Part shown: piece after piece, positions 26,123 to 39,300 of the stretch
Numbering within the stretch: position 1 is the stretch's first letter
How the letters are laid out: the number at the start of each line of letters is the position of its first letter
Assembly (NCBI RefSeq): GCF_020283565.1
Contig: NC_060059.1
Span: 13,833,501-13,897,500, forward strand
Direction of reading: 5' to 3'
DNA length: 64,000 nucleotides
DNA from: Trifolium pratense
Taxonomy: Eukaryota; Streptophyta; Magnoliopsida; Fabales; Fabaceae
Position numbers and translations under genes: made by a program
Notes under the pieces: generated by a model
What the model was told of the DNA's origin: nothing
Databases searched by the model: none
Seen by the model: the letters and a program-made list of their open reading frames with translations, nothing else

Positions 26123-28069
26123 TCAGACTGTGGTGCCTTTAAACATCTTCTCAGCCTCCCTACTGTCAATGACTGCATCATGGTATCCATAACCATAACG
26201 TCCTGAATCATCCCTCCTGTAATAATCATCATCATCATCATCTCTACCATCATCAACGAATGTGACACGCGTTGTTGAATCGCGTGGTCGTGATTGAGGC
26301 TGGTTGAAATTTCCATGAGGTCTTGTGATACCGGAGCCTGTCCTGTCGGTAAAGCGAGGAGAAGAATTACCTGGTACACCCCAATTGTCTAAAGGGGTTG
26401 GAGTTGGACTATCGTAGTAGTGATTGCGCTTTGCAGCTTCCATCTTCAACAAGTCCATAGCCTTCTCAATATCATGAATTGGCTCGCTTAACAGAACCCC
26501 TTTTCTTGGTGCTTTAGTCCAATCTGAACTAATTTTTGGTCCATTGGAATTGGATCTGTTGTTGTAATAATTGACATTATCACTATCATCATATTTAGGA
26601 TTGCTACTACTTCCAAACGGCTTGTTGTCGCGGTTAGCTATACCATAGCTGTTACCATAGTTGCCATTCCTAGTGGGCTTGTATCCTTCTTTTTTGTTGT
26701 AGTCACTACCATATCCATTAGGACCATCATAGTTGTCATTCTTAATGCTACTTACAATCGGCTTGCGTCCTTCTTTGTCACCACCATATCCATTATTATA
26801 GCCATCAGGAGGACTACTCCTTATGCTACCTACTCCAATTGGTTTGCGTCCTTCTTTATAAGGATTTGGATCTCCTAAAGCTACTGCACGACGGTCACCA
26901 CCATAGTTGTCATTTCTAATTGGACTAATTCCAATGGGCTTGCGCCCTTCTTTTTCGTCACCATATCCATTATAGCCATCAGGAGGACTACTCCTTATGC
27001 TACTACCTCCACCAATCGATTTACGCCCTTCTTTGTCGTCACCATATCCTTTATAGCCATCAGGAGGACTACTCCTTATGCTACCTCCACCAATGGGTTT
27101 ACGCCCTTCTTTGTAGGGATATGGATCTCCTACGAATCCTGCACGAGGGTCACCATCATAGTTGTCATTCCTAATTGGACTAACTCCAATTGGTTTGCGT
27201 CCTTTGTCACCGCCATATCCATTATTATAGCCATCGGGACTACCTCCTCCAATCGGTTTACGCCCTTCTTTGTGGGGATATGGATCTCTTACAACTCCTG
27301 CAGGATGGTGACCACCATACCTATTTGGACCATCATAGTTATCATTCCTAATTGGACTAATTCCAATTGGCTTCCGTCTTTCTTTGTCACCACCATATCC
27401 GTTATTATTATAGCCATCACTAGTACTCTTTAGGCCAACTCCTCCAATTGGTTTATGCTCTTCTTTGTGGGGGGGATATGGATCCCTTACGGCTGTTGGA
27501 CGACGGTCACCACCATAGGCATTAGTACCATCATAGTTGTCATTCTTATTCGGATGACTAATTCCAATCGGCTTGCGTCCTTCTTTGTAGGGACTTTGAT
27601 CTTCTACGGCTGTTGCACGATATTGGTCACCACCATATTTATCATTTCTAATTGGACTAATTCCAATTGGCTTTCGTCCATCAGCCGTTGGCTGTGGACT
27701 ATGGCGATCCCTATCAGCTACAGGACCGAACCTTTGAGGATTACGGCTAGCTTCATGATTCTGCACCTTGGTGGGGAACCGATCATCAACTTTACGCGGG
27801 GAGTTATAAACCGGGCTTGTTTGACGATACCTCTCATCATCATCAGATTCATCCTCTGAAGAGGCATATTTTTCTGTTGCTGGTTCATCATAAGGCCTGC
27901 TAGTAACCGGAACTATTGTTTTTTTGGTAACAGCGCCTTCGGAGTAATTATTACCGTTACTTTTGGGAATGAAAGGAGCAAACGGTTTTATGACAGCAGG
28001 CTCACGCGTTCCATTTCTTGTGGTACTGTAAGTCGAGACACTACGGTACACATAACCATACTCTCCCAT
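26123..28069 (-). CDS. Single-exon KPIG-repeat, intrinsically disordered protein, 648 aa, unknown function
   Basis: One uninterrupted frame from the ATG at 28069-28067 (MGEYGYVYRS) to TGA at 26125-26123; the codon just upstream is GTG. The N-terminal ~130 residues include an acidic patch (SSEDESDDDE). The middle of the protein holds about 12 imperfect repeats built on (E/K)GRKPIG, commonly followed by ISPIRNDNYDG or a GSIRSSPPDGYNNGYGGD segment. The C-terminal ~150 residues are non-repetitive: SEPIHDIEKAMDLLKMEAAK may form a helix, then a DDDDDD tract and the end DSREAEKMFKGTTV. There is no signal peptide, membrane segment or known catalytic motif. The composition (G, P, K, Y, N, D) suggests a disordered protein. 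I do not recognise the family. The intact 2-kb frame and conserved repeat register argue it is real. Confidence 0.85.
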   Translation of the reverse strand: MGEYGYVYRSVSTYSTTRNGTREPAVIKPFAPFIPKSNGNNYSEGAVTKKTIVPVTSRPYDEPATEKYASSEDESDDDERYRQTSPVYNSPRKVDDRFPTKVQNHEASRNPQRFGPVADRDRHSPQPTADGRKPIGISPIRNDKYGGDQYRATAVEDQSPYKEGRKPIGISHPNKNDNYDGTNAYGGDRRPTAVRDPYPPHKEEHKPIGGVGLKSTSDGYNNNGYGGDKERRKPIGISPIRNDNYDGPNRYGGHHPAGVVRDPYPHKEGRKPIGGGSPDGYNNGYGGDKGRKPIGVSPIRNDNYDGDPRAGFVGDPYPYKEGRKPIGGGSIRSSPPDGYKGYGDDKEGRKSIGGGSSIRSSPPDGYNGYGDEKEGRKPIGISPIRNDNYGGDRRAVALGDPNPYKEGRKPIGVGSIRSSPPDGYNNGYGGDKEGRKPIVSSIKNDNYDGPNGYGSDYNKKEGYKPTRNGNYGNSYGIANRDNKPFGSSSNPKYDDSDNVNYYNNRSNSNGPKISSDWTKAPRKGVLLSEPIHDIEKAMDLLKMEAAKRNHYYDSPTPTPLDNWGVPGNSSPRFTDRTGSGITRPHGNFNQPQSRPRDSTTRVTFVDDGRDDDDDDYYRRDDSGRYGYGYHDAVIDSREAEKMFKGTTV

Positions 28070-28089
28070 CACTTTTCTCTCCTTTGTTA

Positions 28090-29182
28090 TAGATCAAATT
28101 CTTTTAATTACAAATCTAACTTAACTTCTTCTTATATATAGGAAAAAAAAAAATACAGTAATTATGAAACTTAACATATGATTGATGAACCATATGTTTC
28201 CACGGTTCAACTAAGAGACAGAAGATTCAAATTTATTGTGCATCAAAGAATCATATGCTAATTTATGCAAAATCAAGTGGATATGGATTACATTCATGGT
28301 CAAGAAGAATCTCAAGATAAATGTTGTCTGTGAAAGTATAGAGAATCATATTCTGTCAACAATAATATGTGAACGGATAATATTAACTAGAATGGAAGCT
28401 AACCAAAAATGATTAAATTCTAGTGACTTTTTAAAGTGACATACATCGTTTTCAATTGGATATAAATGCATATGTTCGGTTGATGTTGGAGTCCAACGAA
28501 AAGAGAACAAAGTAAAGAAAATATCATAAGAATCTATACAAAGCTAAGGTGCAAGGAAGGAATATGAAGCTTTTTTTTTTTGACAAAGAATATGAAGCAT
28601 GTTAGTTGGTTGGAATTGGCACATAGGGGCAGCAGGGGTAGAGCCAGATGCGTGCACGGATCTGGATTCGCGGCATTTATAAAATCACACAGTTTTCCAC
28701 AGTAGTTAATGTTAGCCGTTGATTGGAGATCAGATGGTTTAAATTATATATATCATCAAATCAATTACAAATCATCATGTCCATCAATTCTAGATTGGAC
28801 GGTAATTGCATCATGCGGTTACTGCGTCAAATCCATTTCCCGCGTGCACTAATAGAAGAGGAACAGTAGAGGTGTGACATCGAACAAATGTGTGATGTCA
28901 GTGTAAATATTGGGTTTACATGTGAGTGGTTAGTCCCACGTCAACTATGAATGAGCTAAATGATATATAAGAGACATGAACCAAGTACCTCATTATGAGA
29001 AGATGCCGCGTTTTCATCTCTTGTACCCTGGAACATTGACATGTTGTTTCCGTCGGTCCTCGGACTCCCCCAACAGATACAAGGCGGAAAACAACAGGGT
29101 AGCTACATAAAGCAAGAGATACCATTATTAGCTATGCCATATAGCCTCCCGTGAAACACCTTGCAATATCAATGATTTTAAA
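28090..29182. other. Intergenic, with LTR-like sequence
   Basis: Upstream of the KPIG gene. At about 28920-29000 'agtcccacgtcaactatgaa' followed by 'gatatataagag' resembles the promoter part of legume LTR/TRIM repeats. No coding potential was recognised. Confidence 0.3.
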
Positions 29183-29189
29183 TATAAGA

Positions 29190-29285
29190 AAAAAAATAAT
29201 ACTCTTTTTAGATTCATTGAATAATTGATGTATTTAGTCTAAAATATAGACTAAATAAATCAATCATTAAACGAACTTAAAAAAG
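29190..29285. mobile_element. Small palindromic MITE
   Basis: tttagattcattgaataatt...tatttagtct and agactaaataaatcaatcattaaacgaacttaaa form near-complementary arms around a short aaaatat loop. Confidence 0.5.
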
Positions 29286-29382
29286 AAACTTTGCTTATAT
29301 TTAAAGTCGGAAAAAGTATTCTGCTTAATCCAAAATAGAAATATTCATTCTTACAAATATCCATTGTGGTAAATTCTAATAT

Positions 29383-29738
29383 GGACCACTTCATCAAGTG
29401 GTCCATGGTGGACCAGTCACAAATAACATTATAACGAATACGAATTTTACAAAATCTACCGTTAAATTGAAAGTTTATATCATATAGATCATCCATAGAA
29501 AAATTTAGAAAAATTGAAAATCATTTGATATGTTATTGAGACACATCAAGATTAACGGTTTATTAAAAAACGTAAATCTTGATGGTTCTCAATAACACAT
29601 CCAATGATTTTCAAAAAAATTTAAAAAATTTATGAATGATCTATACGATATAAACTTTTAATCCAATAATGAATTTTGTAAAATTCATATTCGATATATC
29701 ACTTGTCCATATAGAACCACTTATGAAGGTGGTACACC
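29383..29738. mobile_element. Foldback element with ~170-bp inverted arms
   Basis: The left arm (about 29383-29545) and the reverse complement of the right arm (about 29570-29738) match along their length. Examples are attttacaaaat, agtttatatc(a/g)tatagatcat and aaaatcatt(t/g)gatgtgttattgag. The arms meet around 29550, giving a near-perfect large palindrome. Confidence 0.75.
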
Positions 29739-30254
29739 GTAGCATTAGCCATCAATTGTTGGCCTGTTTGGAAAATAATTGAGAAATTATATAGGGTAAG
29801 GGCTAAGGGGTAGAGAGGTATAGGTATTAGGTGGTAGACTAGTATAGTAGTTAGGTCAATATTGTCACAGTATTCCAGTTTCCAAATTAAACGACAAAGT
29901 CTTCTTATCATACTAATTTTACCATGTTCCCTATTCATAATCTTCTATCAACCTTTTTTTTTTTTGAAACAATCTTCTACCAACCTTAGATCTTTCTATT
30001 GTGACAATAATTTGAATGAGAAGTTGAACATGAATATGATAATTATTGATAATTCTCAAACATGTGTTGACATTTAACACACTAATAAACTTTAATGACA
30101 CCAATCTTCAATGAATTTTGGACAGTTAACTTGTATCTAACCAAACTCTTCACAATAATAACATCCGACAATACATATATCTTTTAGTTGAACCTTTTAC
30201 TATATTGATCACTGTAATTATTTTGGAGCCTTATTTTTTGCCCACCTTTAGTTA

Positions 30255-30584
30255 CTAGTCTTCGGAAGATTTACCAACACTCATCATTTGTTGACTTTCT
30301 TTCAATGATTTCACCAACTCATCTAGCTGTAGGGTACTTTTTCCAACTAGCATTGACTGCACAAGTGGTTTATAAGATTTTAGCAGCGAAACCAACAAAA
30401 GTAACACTTGCTCTTCATCTTTGATATCTCCCCATGCATTCATAAGTTTAGATAACAACTCATTAAACTTATTAATATGATCAAACACATTACTTTTTAG
30501 TGAGTACAAATTTATTTTCATCATCAATCGGTTGGTTAATGTTGTCGATGCAAATTTGGACAAGTTTCTTTTACAAATGATCAT
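30255..30584 (-). pseudogene. Copia-type gag fragment
   Basis: The frame encodes NRLMMKINLYSLKSN, HINKFNELLSKLMNAWG, DEEQVLLLLVSLLKSYKPL and LDELVKSLKES. This is the typical gag (UBN2-like) region of Ty1/copia polyproteins. Only this ~110-aa part is present; protease, integrase and RT are missing nearby. Confidence 0.8.
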
Positions 30585-30965
30585 TTTTGGTAAATAAAAA
30601 TTCTACTTCACCATTGTTGAAGAAATAAAGGAATGCAAATTAATTCAAATACTTCTTTCAATACGTTAACTCGATTACAAAAAAACAAATGCAAATTATA
30701 ACCTAATTTATCATCTTAATTATATCCAAAAGTTGTGTACCACGGCAAATATGTCACAAAAGTTTCATCCCTCGACAAGAATTTTTGAATTTAATAATCT
30801 CAATGGGCCATAAGAAATGAAATGAAAATCAAGTTGCATAAACAAAAAGGTCCATATGCTCAATTCAATAAATGGAGCTATAGGTAACAATAATGAATAC
30901 GATAAGGAATGTATCTCAATCAACCAACCTCAATAGGCAAAAACCAAAACAATTTGTTTGGTAAA

Positions 30966-33900
30966 TTAAGGTAAATGGTTTGTAGTTTTGGAACATTTCA
31001 ACCACTTGATGAAGTTTTGAAGGGTAGCTTCGTCAGCTCTATAGTAATTTTGTGTGAATTGAAGCAATTGTGACCATGTGAATTCAGGATATTGTTTTGT
31101 CCCATCTCTACTCACAATATCTTGTGGGGGTCTTAACATTTTGTCATCTTTAGGGCACAGAAAGAATGCCAAGGACCTCCTTTCTTTGTATCTATTAACC
31201 ACTGCCCTATGCAAGCAACTCTTGTATCTCCCATTTGATAATGCCTAAGTAACCAAACAACAAATAATAACTTAGCAATTTAGTTCATATCTTTATCCTA
31301 TCTACAATATCACTCGTTTTCAAAGAATTAATTAAGGCATCAAACGGTGTTTTTATCCATAGAAAGATTAGATTAGATTAGACCATATTTGGTCTGTTAA
31401 TTTCAAGATTAGATTAGGCCATTTGGTTTGTTAATTTGCAAAAAAATTTGAACGTTGACATAGAAAACAATTTTTTATCAATTATTAATTAATATCCATT
31501 TCAAAGTGTTTGACAATTTGTTTAAAGAATACAATAACTTAAGTATTTATCCCCTAACATCAAACATTTAAGGATTAAAGAAAAAATGGTAACTGACTAC
31601 ATTGAAGCTTTTTTCTTTCAATATTTATAATAGTCACTTTTATAACCATTTTTAACAAAACACAATATAATTAAACTGAAAACAGGTCCAAGAGAATATT
31701 TATCAACAGCAACTATACACCTAATCATATATATATATATATATTTTTTGGTGATAAACTATCATATACTTTTGTAGAAAAAACCTCAAATTTTCAATGG
31801 CCGATGACTGTTAAAATATGTCATGCACACGTATACATAGACACGCATCAATATTGTTACATATTTTCAAAACATTTTAGGAAATTATATATGTAAATGT
31901 CTTTCAAATTATACATGGACCTTAATTATTTCTTTACTCATATTTTTTATGATTCGTAATAAATACACCATGCAACATGATCACGATAAACATGCATATA
32001 GTTAATTGTCTAATTATTAATAACCGATTTTCCTATTCATTTTAATGATCCAACTAAGTGGAAACAGATTTCCTACCGTTACAGTAGGACACAATTTTTA
32101 ATCTTATCTATCTAATATGATCTCAATGGTTCAAATTAAAAACTGCGTGAAGCTGTTACAGCAGAAAATCAGGATCCCAACTCTGTTACTCTGTTTCTTT
32201 TTATTTCATGTATTTCTTTCTACCATAGATAAGTAAACAAACAAAAGTAGAAAGTTATTAAGACATGTGTGTAAAGTAACATAGCATCTAACAATAATGC
32301 GCGGTCATACATACATGTACTATGCTTCACCATTATTGGTGTAATTTGATCATCAAAGTAAAAGTGATATGCACATCAGTCAGTTTATAAGAAGCAAAAT
32401 CTTTGATCAGATCAGCATCAGTTGATTGATTGCAAGGGGATCATAATATGTCAGTCAGAGTACGCACAGCCACAAAGTAAAAGATACAAATATTGTCTAG
32501 ATATCGGTATCCGATACGGGTATTAATACAGAATACAGAGTTTTTGAAAAATTTAAGGTACCGTTATACGGGTATTAAAAAAATTATTTTTTAAGTAAAT
32601 TATTATCATTATGTTTTGAATATTTACATTTTTCTGTCTACTGTTTCAATTATTTTCATCAAAGTGAGAGAGTTAATTATAATAAAAAATTAAAATATTT
32701 TAAAAAAATTTCAACCGCCAATACGTTTTGTTATATCACCATCCCAAATCAACCAAATTAAAATAGATACGGATCGGTACATACCATACAAATATAGTAC
32801 GTGTACCCGGTACTGATACACAGACATGTGGTATGAGTATTTAATGATGCATATATGATGCAGTAATATTTAGAGAAGGGCCTACATACCGTAAAAGTAT
32901 CACCAATGTTAACAACAAAGGCATCAGAACGAGGTGTAACCGTTTGCCATCTCTTGTCAGCAAAGACATCAAGACCTCCAACTTGATCTTGATGAAGTAT
33001 TGTCAATGTTGTTGGGTCACAATGTGGTCCTGTCCCTAAGGCAACACTTGGTTCTTGGCATGATGGATAATAGTTGCATCTCATGATAGAACAACCATCT
33101 TCAAATAAGTACTTATAATGTGACATATCTACTCCTAAGCTTATTGCCAATATCTCCATCACCTTCATCCCTAATTTCTTCATTGCTTCACAGTACTTCT
33201 GGAATGCCTCACTGCATAAATTATAGTGCACAAGTACAATAATTTTAAGTTCACAAGTACAAATTATATATAACTCATGTTTTGTGTGTGTCTATATATA
33301 CCAATATTATATTGAAAAAATTCAAGTCCCAGATAAAATAAATATTAAATCTGACTTGAGTTTAATTATAATAAAAATGACGAGTTAGGTACAATATAAA
33401 AATAAGGTATCATAGTCTATATGAAAAAAATAGTGAAATTTTTATGAATCAGAGTGAAGTTAGACTCGCTATAATTAGACAAAACACCTAAAACTAGACA
33501 TATGAAACGTGATTTAGTGATGTGACTAAGTGGATCTTGAATACATTTTTTTTTTGTTTGTTAAAATCTTGAATAAATACTAATATCCACATAATTAGAA
33601 ATTTTGTGGTGAAAAATATCTCACACTTAGAAACAATTTTTGTCAATTTTTTTAATTTCATGACATATCTTAGTAAAATATTAATTTATTTTTCATATAA
33701 TAAGAAAATTTTGAAACTAGTCCACATGAGCATTGCTCAATTTATAAAGATATTGCATTTTATATATATGACAAAAATTCGAATCTCAGAGATCTACCAT
33801 TTATTAACCTCAATATGTGAATTTCTAGCCGAAAAAAAACTTTTGAAACCAAAATAAAGCACATTAATCTTAATTAACTATAGCATATATATAGTCTTAC

Positions 33901-34433
33901 CCAGCTTGTTGAAAATCTTCCCCTAAGGTGGAATCAAAGTAGTTAGTAACAACAGGCTCAAAGGTATCATTATCATGAAATGGAAAAGAAAGTGTTTCCT
34001 TCCAAGGCAATTTAGAGGAGAATCTATCAGCATGAGCACCAGAATAGCCCCACATTGAACCCTTCACTTTACGGACACTAAGTTTTCTATCAATTGGAAG
34101 CTTAAAAAAACCATCCATTTGATCATAAGCATCACTAATGAGACTCAAATCAACACCATGATTAATGACTTGAAAAATCCCATGTGTTGAACAAGCTTTA
34201 GATATGAGTTTTGCAACATTTTGTGTGTCCTCTTTGTTACCTTTAAGGAAACCATCAAGGTCTATCAATGGTGCTTGAAATTCTTCATTTGCATTCACTA
34301 AATACTCTTTTGGCCAAACAAAGTTCATTGGAACATTACGTTGTTTTTGTAACCAAGAAGGGTCATAGAAATGATTTTGATGAACTTTGTTTTGATTGTT
34401 TAGACTAGACACTAAGCAAAGACCAGAATCCAT
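30966..34433 (-). CDS. GA20ox: Gibberellin 20-oxidase, 3 exons, 377 aa
   Basis: A cytosolic 2-oxoglutarate/Fe(II) dioxygenase that oxidises C20 of GA12/GA53 stepwise to GA9/GA20 (family knowledge). Exons: 34433-33901, 33211-32890, 31244-30966; 378 codons with the stop. The GA20ox-specific LPWKET is at residues 142-147 and the substrate motif NYYPSC at 224-229 (NYYPPC in many homologues). Iron ligands are H241, D243 (HCD) and H297 (SCLHRAVVN). The 2-oxoglutarate-binding RxS is R307/S309. Length equals that of typical plant GA20ox proteins. All key residues are intact. Paralogues are often GA-repressed, but nothing in the sequence shows this. Which GA20ox paralogue it is cannot be decided here. 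Confidence 0.96.
32495..32830. mobile_element. Possible MITE in GA20ox intron 2
   Basis: Left tatcggtatccgatacgggtat and right gatcggtac...gtacccggtactgatac give loosely complementary ends around an AT-rich interior. No clear duplication was seen, so classification is weak. Confidence 0.3.
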
Positions 34434-36325
34434 GATGACACAAATGTTAATGTGTTTGGAAAAATAAATTAATTGTATAGTTTGAGAAAGTTAAGGAATG
34501 TGGAAGTTAATGATTAATATAATATACACATATGAAGATTGGTGGGGTTATTTATAGGCACATATCAATATATCATGTAAGGCCAAAATATGGCATGTAT
34601 TTTGTAGGTTGAAGGATGGAATATAATGTAAGTATTAATAAAATTGCAACAAAACAAAATAATGCTTTGAAAAGTGGAATCAAATTTATAAAATAAAAAT
34701 GAGAATGAGAATGAATTGAAGGTCATGCCTCATGCGTGAGGACTTTGTGCCTGAATTTGCACGCTTTTTTGAGTTAACACAATTTGGGACGAATTTCATT
34801 ATGAATCATGATGATAATCATAGGGATGAATTGGATTGACTAGTGGACCTTTTTCATAAAAATTGTATTAAAAAACTATGAATGTCGTATTAATAAAATG
34901 TTGACTTTATAAGAAATACTAAAAGTAAGGTTTAAAAATAAGTTGACTTTTATTAACGAAAAAAAAATTGACTTAAATTTTAGTATGTGTTTTTCTTTAG
35001 TAATAAACTACTATGTGCTTTGGAATATGAGAATGCATGATGGAGTGGAAAATTACAGCAATTTTTTTAAGACTAACATGAGTAACAACAATCTCCTCGG
35101 AAAAAGTAATAACAACCAAGATGGACTAATAAAAAACTAGACATTTTCAAACTAATTAGTCTTAAACTGCTCGATCGATTATGGGTAAATCATTATGTAT
35201 TTGTCAAACATTACTCAGTTAAATCTTTCTGTTAAACTTCGTTTGTTGACGTCGTTACCAGCGCTAACATGGTCAGGCAAGTGCCTTTCTCTTTAAAAAT
35301 CTCAATCTTCTTATAACCATCTTCTTCCCCAATTTTCTTTCCCAATAGAGGGTGACTGATTCTAAATTTAAGAAAATGAGAATAATAGTACTTGCAATTA
35401 ATGATAACCAAAACTTCTAAATAACAAATAAAAGGAAAAAAGAAAGAAAAAAAAAAAAACAGAACAGAGATGAATAAGAAGGAAAACACATCTATAGAAC
35501 ATAATTTCTAAGTTTAGGTATTTAACATACAGATCAAATGTACAATGGTTTAGTTGCCATCCCTAAATTTGCTACCTACTTCCTGGAAAGAACCCGTGAT
35601 CCCCACTAATACTCAATGGAGCCAATTATAAACCTTCGTCTTGCAGACTCAAAATCGACGATTCCTGGTATGTCCACCGAAAGTATATTCCAGCTAGATG
35701 TAATCCAAAAAAAATAAATTAATAACACATTCCAAGCAGGTTTGAGTAATGCCACTAAATTTGGTTATCAAAAGAGTTTAGAATATACAAATCTCTTACA
35801 ATGCCACTGATCAAAGCAGGCACCTGACTAGAATCATTGCTCTGAAGTGTTTAAACACAATCAGAAGAAAACCTGCAAGCATCAAGAATAATTAAGTTTG
35901 TGAACCTTTCTTAGACATCAAATAAAGAAAAATTAAGGATAACAAGGAGGTTATTTATATGCATTCTATCCAAAGTCTTCCAAAGTTGTTTGTGATACCA
36001 ATTGCATTGACAAAACTTGCAGAAATGTTTTCCTACAAATTGAGAGAATTATATTGATAAAGTTTGGGCTTCATAATCTCACTATATTTCTCAGCAGCCA
36101 AGCTACAGAGAAATGGCTTAAAGCCTTCTCAATTTGGGGAGCAATATAGGCATCAATAAAAGAAAGATTGCAGAGTAGCCTTTTACTAAGGTCTTCCTTC
36201 CCCATTCTAGATGGTAGTAGATACAAGTAAAAAATTGCAGGAACATATGCAATTAAAGCAATTATATCTGTAGCTAAGCAAAGTTCAAGATGCTATACCA
36301 CCATCAATGAAAGTACAGTTTCCAA
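34434..36325. other. Intergenic between GA20ox start and WDR48-like stop
   Basis: The GA20ox promoter side (34434-~35200) is AT-rich; the part nearest 36325 probably holds the 3' UTR of the WDR48-like gene. No domain-bearing ORF was found. Confidence 0.4.
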
Positions 36326-39300
36326 TCACTTCCCAAGAATTACTCTGTAATGTAGGACAAGGTCATCTGTTTTCTTCCATACATAAGCTCGCACTGTGGC
36401 TAAGCTCATTTCTGGAGACAATATCTGGAATTAAAAAAACACGGCTATGTTAGATGATATGAAAATATAATATCTCAATATTATCCTAATTATTATCATG
36501 ATCAAGTGAATATATCCTAAAAGATTAATGAAGTTTCTGCGAAGTATTTTTCCAGTTGAATAAGAGCACATTTTAACCTGATCATTTCAAGGTATTTTAA
36601 GGTATATAAAATGGTTTTCAGGATAATTACACCAAAACATTTCAAAGTAATTGTTGTCACTGTTGTGGATAATAGAAGCTGATTAAAGTTGTAGCTTTAA
36701 AACATCAAAGGAAGAAAGTCTGATGGAATTATGTCTTTAAATTTTAATAACATGCAGGAAACAACACAATGAGTAACCAAAAATTTCTATAGGAAAAGTG
36801 AACAGATTTGAAAGCATATGCATAAACTGAAGAGTAGGCCAACTATAAGAAAATAAAGCATGAACTTGCTCAATCTTGGCATCTAGAAAACTAAATATAT
36901 ACAGACATAAGACTACCTTGATAAGAACACATAACTTGCCTGATTGTTGCACAATATTTCGGTAGAAGGTTTGACTTTTTGCCAAGGTTTAGACCCAGAT
37001 CGGGAAGATCCATCCCCAACTGTTTGGTGCTGTAACTGTGACCCAGGCCCAGAGGGATGACTACCTTCGGCATTGATACTATCCAAAGGTTTGTCAAGCA
37101 CAATCTTTTCTACAACATAATTAATAACCTAGCCAAAAAAGTTGAGTTGATCATTAATGAATGCATCATTGAACCGAGAATAATTTGCCAATAATATTTA
37201 TCTATAAGCAAAGCAATGAATCCTTTTGGAAAGTACAATCAAGGTCAACTACACAACACAGAGCGAAGAACTATAAATTCGTGAATATAACTCCGTGACA
37301 AGCGACAAAAGCAATCAACCAAAAATATATTCAAGTTTGTTACCATCAGAGTAGAACTAAAAAAAATCCTACCACTATTTTATCAATTATATGTCTTCAC
37401 AACTCTTCATTACAGTCAATACATGTGAATGCTAAATTTGTGTTTTCCCACTCGTGGCCTTTCTCGGTCCCTCCCACATAAACCATTTTGATAATAAAAG
37501 ATATAGACAAGAAAAAAAAAATTACAGTGGCCTCAACTGTTCAGAACTCTATTTTAGTTAATGACCAAAATTAATCCATAACCCATTGAGCACAGAATAC
37601 AAAATGAGGAAGTGGAAAATGACTTTTTACGGGGAATATGACCAACACAAATAATGAGACAGGTAGAAATAAGAACTATGGATGAGAGAACAAAAATAAA
37701 GTGATGTAGGATGAAAAGGACAATGTATGGAAGGGACAGGCTATTAGAGAGAGAGAGAGGGAAGGGAGATAAAAGGCAGAAATAGGAAACTAGTGGTAAA
37801 GTAAGTCGAAATCGTAATCTTAAATTCCAGTTTCATCCGAATAACCAAAATTGATATCCGAGTAACCATAAGTCAAATTATAAAAATACTTTCATAACCC
37901 AAAATCCATCTTCCTAATACTATTTTTACTAAATTTTCCTTTGTATCGGAATCTATTACAATTTGTTAGAATTCATACTTTGAGACTTGAATTTTATCGG
38001 TTTGTCCCTAGAATCCATCTTCCTATCATAATCGGTATTAGAAGCTAACTTGGGGGTATAAGCCAAATTGGATAATGGAAAAAATAAAATAAAATGTTGG
38101 TTCATGTCTATAATTCTCTTGCTTGGAAACTATGTGTAGCACACCACATTCTGCTTTTGTAGGCTATTTTTCACATAAAGATGATAAATAGGGGAAATGT
38201 TGGAGATGTTAAAGTTCTAATCAAATGGAAAGCTTTGCCTCTTAAATATGGCACTTGTGATTGTTCATCCTTGAGGACAAGGATGTTTGAAGGGGAGGGG
38301 ATTGTTATAGGAGTTAAGTATAGTTTAATAGTGGTTTATTTTAAATAATAGTTTACCTTATGTCATTTTACTCATTTAGCCTTGATGTTTTATTTAACAA
38401 GGCATTGTGCCTCATTTGGTAATCAATCAACATTTGAACAATATTTATCTTCTTTTCTCTAAAACGCTCAATATTATCCTTACTAATTTCTCTTTTGTAG
38501 TGGATTCTATTCCAATTTGTTAGAATTCCTTCTCTCGAGACTTGGATTTTATCAGTTCGAGCCTAGAATCCATTTTCCCATCTCAGGACTAAAAAGCAAT
38601 AATACAGAGAATCCTTGAAGAAAAATAATTTAAATTCCAAATACAGATTGAATGAATAAAAACATAGCATAGGATACTGATAATTACTACATAACTACAT
38701 ATCCCAAACAAGTCAACATCATACAAATTAATTAATTTATTCAACTTACTGTAAATATCTTATTTACGAATTTACAGTAAATTCCCAATCTAAACCAATA
38801 TGATATATGTTCATATTTCCTTTCAGTGTTGTCATTGGCAGATGGCATGCCTAAATAATGTAATGGTAAAGGAGATTCCCAGGTTGAAAACATCCATGAT
38901 GTGGTATCATTTACATAAGAGGAATCTGCCAATAACAACACTTAGGGAAAATTATGGGTGAAATAAGGTATGTTGAAATATTTAGTCATTATTAGCCTAG
39001 ATACTATTTGATTTTATGTTTATTGCGTTTTATTTTAATTCCTTAAATCACTCCTTAAGATGATTGATGATATCGTTGAGCAGGTTGGGGAAGATAATGT
39101 TCTCCAGGTTGTTACAGACAATGAAGCGAATTACAAAGCAGCTGGAGTTTGTGGGGAAGATGTTGTGTATTGCATAAGGGGTGATTTCCCCCTAATTAGG
39201 GTACTCCGCATGGTGGATTCAGATGAGAAACTGGCCATGGGTTACATTTATGAAGAGATGGAATGAGCAAAAGAGAGGACTCGATCTGACTTCAAAGGAG

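Noticed and set aside
27455..27859. 134-aa plus-strand ORF
   Set aside because: Antisense shadow of the KPIG-repeat gene; its pattern follows the repeat register.
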